A stretch of 64,000 nt of DNA from Gemella sp. zg-570 (GTDB taxonomy: Bacteria > Bacillota > Bacilli > Staphylococcales > Gemellaceae), in the NCBI RefSeq assembly GCF_018866345.1, contig NZ_CP076443.1:271501-335500 (forward strand). The letters are read 5' to 3'. A program made the translations under genes and the position numbers. The notes under the pieces were generated by a model that ran no database searches, had not been told where the DNA came from, and saw only the letters and a program-made list of their open reading frames with translations. Of the stretch, positions 39,919-47,105 are shown piece by piece. Position 1 is the stretch's first letter. Every line of letters begins with the position of its first letter.

Positions 39919-40947
39919 ATGTTAGTATCTGTAATTATAGGGTTACTAAATGAAGAAAAATATTTACCGAGATTAATTAAAGATTTAGAAAACCAAACAT
40001 ACCCTAAAAAGAAAATAGAAATAATTTTTATAGATGGTATGTCGTCAGATAATAGTTGGAATATACTAGAAAAATTTAAAGCAAGCAGTAATGAATTTAA
40101 TAATATTTTATTACTAAAAAACCCTAAAAAAATATTGTCTGTGGGTATGAACATTGGTATAAAAAATGCTAGTGGAGATTGTTTTTTAAAAGTAGATTGT
40201 CATTCGCACATAAGCAAAAATTTTATCGAAGAAAATGTTAAAACTATTTTATCAGGTGAGCAAGTTTGCGGAGGACCTAGACCGAGTATAATAGAAAATG
40301 AAGATAGTTTTTCAAAAACTTTATTACTGGTAGAAGAAAATATTTTTGGTAGTGGAATTGCCAACTATCGCAAACAAAGCGATGATAATAAAATAAAATA
40401 TGTTTCTTCAGTATTTCAGGGTATGTACAAAAGAGAAGTATTTGAAAAAGTAGGTTTGCTAGATGAACTAGTTGGCAGGGTAGAAGATAATGAAATACAT
40501 TATAGAATTAGAAAAAATGCTTATAAGATAGCCTACAACAATTCTATTTTATCCTATCAATATACAAGACCAAATCTAAAAGGAATGTTAAAACAAAAAT
40601 ATTCTAATGGAGACTGGATAGGAAAAGTTAGCCATGTTTATCCTAAATGTTTTTCTATATTTCATTTTGTTCCCTTATTATTTGTTTTAGCCATAATAGC
40701 TTCCTTATTACTTAGCTATTTCAGTAGCATTTTTTTAGTAATATTATTTTCAATTTACTTTTTATTCATAATTTTAGTAAGCAGTTTAGCCATAATAAAG
40801 AATGAATTTTCTATGACAAATTTACTATTACCCTTTTTAATTTTTGCAGTTCATCTTTCTTACGGACTAGGAACTTTGCTAGGATTAATTAAAGGCTTTA
40901 GTTGGAAAAAATATTATTTAAAAAATAAAAAAATAGACTACATATAA
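39919..40947 (+). CDS. GT2-family glycosyltransferase with C-terminal membrane helices (ExoA-like)
   Basis: 342 residues: an N-terminal GT-A domain (about 1-225) with VSVIIGLLNEEKYLPRLIKD and FIDGMSSDNS, DCHSH (93-97) in place of the usual DxD, and EDNEIHYRIR carrying the ED base; then about three hydrophobic segments (250-325). Such ExoA/ExoM-type enzymes act at the membrane on lipid-linked acceptors. Last gene of the forward run before a terminator hairpin. Substrate unknown. Confidence 0.85.
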   Translation: MLVSVIIGLLNEEKYLPRLIKDLENQTYPKKKIEIIFIDGMSSDNSWNILEKFKASSNEFNNILLLKNPKKILSVGMNIGIKNASGDCFLKVDCHSHISKNFIEENVKTILSGEQVCGGPRPSIIENEDSFSKTLLLVEENIFGSGIANYRKQSDDNKIKYVSSVFQGMYKREVFEKVGLLDELVGRVEDNEIHYRIRKNAYKIAYNNSILSYQYTRPNLKGMLKQKYSNGDWIGKVSHVYPKCFSIFHFVPLLFVLAIIASLLLSYFSSIFLVILFSIYFLFIILVSSLAIIKNEFSMTNLLLPFLIFAVHLSYGLGTLLGLIKGFSWKKYYLKNKKIDYI

Positions 40948-41045
40948 AATTTTTGTAATAAATCTTAAAATGATTTGTAAATATTTACTATCAGTAGTTG
41001 ACAATTTAAAATATATTTTTAGTAATTTATAAAATTTTAAACAAG

Positions 41046-41079
41046 AAGATATAACTTAAAAAGTTTATATCTTTTTTAT
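41046..41079 (+). terminator. Terminator in the gap before the licC-licA fusion
   Basis: Stem AAGATATAACTT / AAGTTTATATCTT (one bulge) followed by T-rich sequence. The rest of the 356-base gap 40948-41303 shows only AT-rich DNA and an isolated TTGACA near 41000 without a good -10. Confidence 0.75.
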
Positions 41080-41303
41080 TTTTCATAAAATTATTGTTTA
41101 AACAGTAGCAAAAATTTACATAGTAAAGTCAAAATTTATAATAAATTCAATTTTAATTTTTTATATTTGTTAGTATCATAAAAAATTTTTTATAAACATA
41201 TTTCTTTTAATTTTTCTTTACTAATAATAGTTACTGTGATATTATTTTATAGTATGTTCAAATAAGGAATATTAAAATAAAAAAATGAACATTGGAGAGA
41301 AAA

Positions 41304-43082
41304 TTGAAAGAAGCAAAATTTAATTTATTAAATATTATTGAAAAAAATGGTAATAAGTATTTATCGCAAAGAGAAATTGCAGAAAGGTTATCTATATCAT
41401 TAGGAAAAGTAAATTCTTTAATAGCAGAATTAAAAAATGAAAATTTATTAAGTGAAGATATAAGTATTACGGAGAAGGGTTATAAATCTTTAGAACCTTA
41501 CAAAGTTCAAAATGCTGTAATTATGGCAGCAGGTATGAGTAGTAGATTTGCTCCCTTATCCTATGAAAGTCCCAAAGGATTATTAATAGTCAAGGGCGAA
41601 AAATTAATAGAAAGACAGATAAAACAACTTCAAGAGGTTGGAATAAATGATATTACTCTAGTAGTAGGTTACATGAAAGAAAAAATGTTTTATCTCGAAG
41701 AAAAATTTAATGTAAATATAGTTATTAATTCAGACTATAATAGATATAATAATAGCTCATCATTAAAACTTGTAACTCATAAATTAGCTAATACCTATAT
41801 TTGTTCTTCAGATAATTATTTTGTAGAAAATCCATTTGAAAAATATGTATATCACGCCTATTATTCTTGTGTTTTTGAAGCTGGTTCAACAGAAGAATAC
41901 TGTGTTAGCTATGACAAAAAAAATAGAATTTTAGATGTAACTATCGGCGGAAAAGATTCTTGGACAATGTTGGGGCATGTTTATTTTGATAAAAATTTTA
42001 GTGATAAATTTGTAGAAATTTTGAATAATGAATATAAGTATTCAATTACAAAAGAAAAATTGTGGGAAGACCTATATATTAGATACATTAAAGATTTAGA
42101 TTTATCTATAAGAAAATATGACAAATCAAATATCAAAGAATTTGATTCACTAGAAGATTTAAGAAGTTTTGATGAAAAATATATTAATAATGCTAACTCA
42201 GATATTTTAAGAAATATTTGCAAAGTATTAGATTGTAAAGAAAGCGATATAGTCAATATAAAACCTATACAATCAACTGCAACCAATACTTCATTTAAGT
42301 TCAAAGTTTTAGGGAAAAATTATGTTTATAGGCATCCTGATATAGATACAGAACTTTATATTAATAGGGCTAGTGAAGTAGCTACCTTAGAAATTGCTAA
42401 AAAATTGGAAATAGATAAGTCATACATATATGTAGATAAAAAAGAAGGTTGGAAATTAGCTTATTTTATGTATGACACAACAAGTCTGGATTATAAGAAT
42501 AAAGAACATGTATCAAAGGCTATTAAAATATTAAAAAAACTTCATAATAGTAGCGAAACTACATCTTTTGAATTTAATATTTGGCATGAAATAGATAAAT
42601 TAAAAAAACATTTGTCTAAATATAAAAGAACAGATTTTAATAATATGTCTTATATGGAAGATATGATAGCAAAATTAAAAGTATATTTAGAAAATAAGGA
42701 TTCAAAAAAAACTTTATGTAATATCAACACGAATCCATCAAATTTTATAATTGATAAAGAAGATAAAATGTATCTGATAGATTGGGAATATTCTGGAATG
42801 GCTGACCCTGCATTAGACTTAGGAACTTTTATTTCTTGTTCAGATTTTAATTTAGAAGAAGTGGAGAAAACAATAGCAGATTATCTTGAATACAAACCAA
42901 GTGGCAAAGAGTTAGGACACTTTTTTGCTTATATTTCTGTAATGTCATTTTACTGGTTTTTATGGGCAATAAATCAAGAAAACAAGGGCAAGATAATTGG
43001 AGAATATCTTTATACTTGGTATAAATTCAGTAATTTTTATGGTAAAAAAGCATTAGAAGTTTACAAAAAAACCAAGACATAA
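41304..43082 (+). CDS. licC: HTH - LicC cytidylyltransferase - LicA-like kinase fusion, with a degenerate kinase active site
   Basis: A three-domain protein of 592 residues. Residues 1-65: winged helix (SQREIAERLSISLGKVNSLI). About 70-300: nucleotidyltransferase with AVIMAAGMSSRFAPLSYESP and the Lys that follows, as in LicC, expected to make CDP-choline from phosphocholine and CTP. About 310-592: choline-kinase fold. Its Brenner motif reads CNINTNPSNF: Asn473 and Asn475 replace the catalytic His and Asp that the standalone LicA keeps, while IDWEYSG with Asp493 is intact. The kinase domain is therefore probably inactive or altered. Start: TTG at 41304, 6 bases after GGAG; a TTG at 41292 overlaps that site. 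The 3' end lies inside the right-hand direct repeat. Confidence 0.88.
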   Translation: MKEAKFNLLNIIEKNGNKYLSQREIAERLSISLGKVNSLIAELKNENLLSEDISITEKGYKSLEPYKVQNAVIMAAGMSSRFAPLSYESPKGLLIVKGEKLIERQIKQLQEVGINDITLVVGYMKEKMFYLEEKFNVNIVINSDYNRYNNSSSLKLVTHKLANTYICSSDNYFVENPFEKYVYHAYYSCVFEAGSTEEYCVSYDKKNRILDVTIGGKDSWTMLGHVYFDKNFSDKFVEILNNEYKYSITKEKLWEDLYIRYIKDLDLSIRKYDKSNIKEFDSLEDLRSFDEKYINNANSDILRNICKVLDCKESDIVNIKPIQSTATNTSFKFKVLGKNYVYRHPDIDTELYINRASEVATLEIAKKLEIDKSYIYVDKKEGWKLAYFMYDTTSLDYKNKEHVSKAIKILKKLHNSSETTSFEFNIWHEIDKLKKHLSKYKRTDFNNMSYMEDMIAKLKVYLENKDSKKTLCNINTNPSNFIIDKEDKMYLIDWEYSGMADPALDLGTFISCSDFNLEEVEKTIADYLEYKPSGKELGHFFAYISVMSFYWFLWAINQENKGKIIGEYLYTWYKFSNFYGKKALEVYKKTKT

Positions 43083-43841
43083 ATTAAAAAAATTTTACTT
43101 ATTATTTATTTTTGTAACCAAAAAGTAATAAAAAAGAAACTCTACAGATATTATAAATAAAGAAAATATATGTTAGAATAATCTAGCATAAAGAATATAA
43201 AAAAATATCTTGTGGAGAGAAAAAATGAAAAGAAATAAGACAAAAAAAATATTGATGATGCTAGCAGTAATGACTAGTCCATTAATAGTAAATCAAGTAG
43301 TGGAAGAAAAAATAGCATCAGCACAAAGTCTAGGCTGGTATCAAGAAAATGGCAAATGGTACTATTTAGAAGCAGACGGCAGCCTAGCAAAAAACAAGTG
43401 GATAGGAGACTACTACCTAGGAGCAAATGGAGCGATGCTAACAAGTAGTTGGACACCAGACGGCTACTATGTAGATGAAAATGGTAAGTGGGTTCCCAAC
43501 AAAGCCAAACAAACAGGCTGGTATCAAGAAAATGGCAAATGGTACTATTTAGAAGCAGACGGCAACCTAGCAAAAAACAAGTGGATAGGAGACTACTACC
43601 TAGGAGCAAATGGAGCGATGCTAACAAGTAGTTGGACACCAGACGGCTACTATGTAGATTACAGTGGTAAGTGGCTAGCAAACAAAACAAAACAAACAGG
43701 CTGGCATCAAGAAAATGGCAAATGGTACTATTTAGAAGCAGACGGCAGCCTAGCAAAAAACAAGTGGATAGGAGACTACTACCTAGGAGTAAATGGAGCA
43801 ATGCTAACAAGTAGTTGGACACCAGACGGCTACTATGTAGA
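43071..43841 (+). repeat. Right copy of the ~770-bp direct repeat bounding the phosphocholine locus
   Basis: Near-identical to 25580-26349. It begins 12 bases before the stop codon's end of the licC-licA fusion gene and runs through the promoter region and three choline-binding modules of the GH25 gene. Confidence 0.93.
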
Positions 43842-44889
43842 CTACAGAGGCAAGTGGCTAGCAAACAAAACAAAACAAACAGGCTGGCATCAAGAAAATG
43901 GAAAATGGTATTATTTAGAAGCAGACGGAAGCCTAGCAAAAAGCAAGTGGATAGGAGACTACTACCTAGGAGCAAATGGAGCAATGCTAACAAGTAGTTG
44001 GACACCAGACGGCTACTATGTAGATGAAAATGGTAAGTGGCTAGCAAACAAAACAAAACAAACAGGCTGGCATCAAGAAAATGGAAAATGGTATTATTTA
44101 GAAGCAGACGGAAGCCTAGCAAAAAACAAGTGGATAGGAGACTACTACCTAGGAGTAAATGGAGCAATGCTAACAAGTAGTTTGCCATCAGACGGCTACC
44201 ATGTAGACTACATAGACAACAAAGTTAATAAAGAAAATATCAGCTACAAATTTACCCCTAAAAAAATAGCAGATATAAGCGAACATAATCTTGATATAGA
44301 TTTTTCAAAATTAAAACATGAAGTTGATGGGCTAATAATTCGTGCTGGTTTTGGAACAGTAAGAGAAGATAGAAAATTTAGAGAATATGCCAACGCAGCC
44401 TTAAAAGAAGGTATTCCATTTGGATTTTATTGGTACTCTTACGCTCTTAATGAAGAGCAGGCTAAAGCTGAAGCAAATATGTTTCTAAATACAATTAAAA
44501 ACTATAAGCCAGAATACCCAATATTTGTTGATATGGAGGATGCTGATTATTGGAAAGAAAAACAAGGTTCACATCACCCAGCAAATTCTTGGCAAGGAAG
44601 AGAAAATATAATAAAAACTCATATAGATATTTACAAGGAAAATGGTTACTTAGGTGGAGTATACGCCTCTAGAAATTGGTTTAATAGTATGTCAAACGAC
44701 TTAAATAAGTATAATCGCTGGGTAGCTCACTGGACTCAAGATCCTAACACTTATGTTGCTTCTTCATATGGAATGCATCAATATACTTCAGATGGTTCTG
44801 CTGCCGGAGTACCTGGGAGACTAGATTTAAGTATGTCATTTGTAGATTATCCAAAAATAATAAAAAATGGTGGCTTTAATAATTGGTAA
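43225..44889 (+). CDS. Choline-binding GH25 lysozyme (LytC-like)
   Basis: A secreted muramidase of 554 residues predicted to bind PCho. Seen: the same signal peptide as the GH73 protein (cleavage near 33); five 61-residue choline-binding modules starting about 37, 98, 159, 220 and 281, the last altered to SSLPSDGYHVDY; then a GH25 domain (about 343-554) with IADISEHN (Asp350) and FVDMED (Asp436, Glu438) as active-site acids, and a conserved AHWTQDP block. N-terminal modules with a C-terminal GH25 domain match pneumococcal LytC. The TTG at 43210 is part of the ribosome site; ATG 43225 follows GTGGAG. Two tandem terminators follow. Confidence 0.93.
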   Translation: MKRNKTKKILMMLAVMTSPLIVNQVVEEKIASAQSLGWYQENGKWYYLEADGSLAKNKWIGDYYLGANGAMLTSSWTPDGYYVDENGKWVPNKAKQTGWYQENGKWYYLEADGNLAKNKWIGDYYLGANGAMLTSSWTPDGYYVDYSGKWLANKTKQTGWHQENGKWYYLEADGSLAKNKWIGDYYLGVNGAMLTSSWTPDGYYVDYRGKWLANKTKQTGWHQENGKWYYLEADGSLAKSKWIGDYYLGANGAMLTSSWTPDGYYVDENGKWLANKTKQTGWHQENGKWYYLEADGSLAKNKWIGDYYLGVNGAMLTSSLPSDGYHVDYIDNKVNKENISYKFTPKKIADISEHNLDIDFSKLKHEVDGLIIRAGFGTVREDRKFREYANAALKEGIPFGFYWYSYALNEEQAKAEANMFLNTIKNYKPEYPIFVDMEDADYWKEKQGSHHPANSWQGRENIIKTHIDIYKENGYLGGVYASRNWFNSMSNDLNKYNRWVAHWTQDPNTYVASSYGMHQYTSDGSAAGVPGRLDLSMSFVDYPKIIKNGGFNNW

Positions 44890-44897
44890 AGATAGCT

Positions 44898-44934
44898 AAA
44901 AAGACATTAAGGAAATTAACTAAGTGTCTTTTTG
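44898..44934 (+). terminator. First terminator after the GH25 gene
   Basis: Stem AAAAAGACA / TGTCTTTTT followed by GTTTAAT. Confidence 0.75.
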
Positions 44935-44960
44935 TTTAATTATTAAATTTTATGAACTTA

Positions 44961-44992
44961 AAAAAGATAATCGAAAGGTTGTCTTTTTTATT
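44961..44992 (+). terminator. Second terminator after the GH25 gene
   Basis: Stem AAAAGATAATC / GGTTGTCTTTT around a GAAA tetraloop, then T-run. It could also stop antisense transcription. Confidence 0.78.
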
Positions 44993-45102
44993 TTCAAAAA
45001 TAAGACTATTAAAAATTTGCAAACAAATAATACAAATATTTTAAGTATATTTTTAATTTAAAATATAGTAAAATTTAATAATAAATTTTTAAGGAGAAGA
45101 TT

Positions 45103-45882
45103 ATGACAAAAATAGTATTAATAACTGGAGCATCATTAGGTTTAGGGAAAGAGTTTGCTTACAAGTATGCAAAGGAAACTTATAATTTATTATTAGTAGC
45201 AAGAAGTGAAAATAAATTATTAGAAATAAAAAATTATTTAGAAAAAAAATATAATATTAGAGTCTTTATTTTAGTAAAAGATTTATCAAAAAATTCAGCG
45301 GCAAAAGAAGTTTATGAATATTGTAAAGAAAATAATTTAAGAGTAGAAATCTTAATTAATAATGCAGGTTTTGGAGATTTCGGAGATTTTAAAGATAGTG
45401 ATTTGGATAAACAAACAAATATGATAGATTTGAATGTTAGAAGTTTGGTTCAAATGACGCATTATTTCCTAAATGAAATGATTGATAAAAATAGTGGAAA
45501 AATTTTAAATCTTGCTTCGGTTGCTAGCTTTATGCCAGGGCCAAAAATGAGTGTTTACTATGCAAGTAAAGCCTTTGTTTTAAGTTTTACAGAAGCTTTA
45601 GCTGAAGAACTGACCAAATTTAATATAAAAATATCAGCCCTATGTCCAGGACCTACGAAAACTAATTTTGAAAAAAATGCCGATGTGAATTTCAGTGGAG
45701 TAAAAATGCAAGAAGCTAGTGAAGTTGTAAATTATGCTTATGATAAATTTATGTCTAGTAAGAAAGTTATAATTTTACCTGGTTTGCAAAATAAAATTTT
45801 AGTTACAAGTGTAAAATTTTTACCAAAGTCTTTTTTAAGAAAAGCAGTAAATATTATTCAATCTAATTTTAGGGGAAAGTAA
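45103..45882 (+). CDS. SDR-family oxidoreductase
   Basis: A classical short-chain dehydrogenase of 259 residues. Seen: cofactor loop TGASLGLG (7-14), NNAGFGDFG, catalytic Ser in LNLASVASFMPGP, and YYASK with the catalytic Tyr and Lys; the basic RS after the second strand (VARSENKL) favours NADP. The C-terminal extension (LPGLQNKILVTSVKFLPKSF) resembles DltE/YqjQ-type SDRs. Substrate unknown. ATG follows AAGGAG. Confidence 0.87.
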   Translation: MTKIVLITGASLGLGKEFAYKYAKETYNLLLVARSENKLLEIKNYLEKKYNIRVFILVKDLSKNSAAKEVYEYCKENNLRVEILINNAGFGDFGDFKDSDLDKQTNMIDLNVRSLVQMTHYFLNEMIDKNSGKILNLASVASFMPGPKMSVYYASKAFVLSFTEALAEELTKFNIKISALCPGPTKTNFEKNADVNFSGVKMQEASEVVNYAYDKFMSSKKVIILPGLQNKILVTSVKFLPKSFLRKAVNIIQSNFRGK

Positions 45883-46020
45883 AGGTTTGAAATAAAAAAT
45901 ATAAAATAAAGGATAAAAACTATTATATAACTTTAAAATGTTTAGTAACACCTATTAATTTAAATATATTTACTATTATGTTACTATATAAATATCACAA
46001 TTTTTGAAAGGAGAATTTAA

Positions 46021-46866
46021 TTGTCAAAATTAAATTATTTGAAAAAATATTTTGTAGTATTAATAGGTTCTATAATTTTTGCGGCGGGACTAGAATTTTT
46101 CTTAATACCTAATAATATTTTAGATGGTGGGGTAGTAGGTTTATCTATTATTGCTTATCACTATATAAAAATCCCCTTAGGTATCTTTATATTTATTTTA
46201 AACATTCCATTTTTGTATTTAGGCTATAAACAAATAGGTTTACAATTTACACTGGCTTCTATTTTCGGTGTGGTAGCTCTATCTATATCAACAAGCTTAT
46301 TCCACCCTTACCCCCCTTTGGTAACAAATCCATTTTTAGCTTGTGTTTTTGGAGGGATAATACTGGGTATTGGCGTTGGCTTAGTTATTCGTAGCGGTGG
46401 AACATTAGACGGCAGTGAGATGTTTTCTATTTTTATTACAAGAAAATTACCAATTTCTGTTGGAGAGATGGTTTTAGTTATTAATGTAGGGATATTTATT
46501 ATTTCTGGTTTTATTTTTGGTTGGGAAGCAGCCCTTTATTCAATGATAAGTTATTTCATAGCTTCAAAAGTTATGGATACGGTTATTGAAGGATTAAACG
46601 ATTCTAAATCAGTTATGATTATTTCTAAAGACTATGACGCTATTAGTAAGGCCATACAGAAACAATTAGGTAGGGGTGTTACATTACTTATAGCAGAGGG
46701 TGGTTATAGTGGTGATAAGACTAAAGTTGTTTTTTGTGTTATCACTCGTATAGAAGAATCAATTTTAAAAGAAATAGTTACAAGTATAGATAAAAATGCC
46801 TTTCTTTCTATGGGGAATATTGCAGAAGTTAGTGGAGCTAACTTTAAAAAACGAGATATACATTAA
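46021..46866 (+). CDS. YitT-family membrane protein (DUF161 + DUF2179)
   Basis: 281 residues: about five or six N-terminal helices beginning FVVLIGSIIFAAGLEFFLIP and containing NNILDGGVVGLSII and GGTLDGSEM, then a soluble DUF2179 domain (about 205-281) with GRGVTLLIAEGGYSG and TKVVFCVITRIE. The biochemical role of the family is not established. TTG start with AAAGGAG upstream. Monocistronic; terminator follows. Confidence 0.88.
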   Translation: MSKLNYLKKYFVVLIGSIIFAAGLEFFLIPNNILDGGVVGLSIIAYHYIKIPLGIFIFILNIPFLYLGYKQIGLQFTLASIFGVVALSISTSLFHPYPPLVTNPFLACVFGGIILGIGVGLVIRSGGTLDGSEMFSIFITRKLPISVGEMVLVINVGIFIISGFIFGWEAALYSMISYFIASKVMDTVIEGLNDSKSVMIISKDYDAISKAIQKQLGRGVTLLIAEGGYSGDKTKVVFCVITRIEESILKEIVTSIDKNAFLSMGNIAEVSGANFKKRDIH

Positions 46867-46867
46867 G

Positions 46868-46893
46868 ACCTGATAATTTTATCAGGTTTTTTA
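46868..46893 (+). terminator. Terminator of the YitT-family gene
   Basis: Stem ACCTGAT / ATCAGGT followed by six T. Confidence 0.9.
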
Positions 46894-47105
46894 TTTTTAT
46901 AAAAAATATTTGCAGTTAAGAAAATTTATAATATTTATAATTAATTTTTTATTTTAAAATCTTATTTTGAAAATTTTATGTCAGGAAATTTTTATTTATT
47001 ATAGAAATTAAAATTTTATAAGTTACTAGTTCAACTTATATTTTATGAAGCGAGTAGTTTTTGTGTTATAATGTTAATGATTATAGAGAAAATTGAGGAT
47101 TATTT

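Noticed and set aside
41000-41045. Promoter for a small RNA ending at the 41046-41079 hairpin
   Set aside because: TTGACA is present but no acceptable -10 follows, and the product would be too short.
43274-44188. Long reverse-strand frames opposite the choline-binding repeats (also 25782-26330)
   Set aside because: Periodic shadows of the 61-residue modules on the forward strand; no independent coding features.
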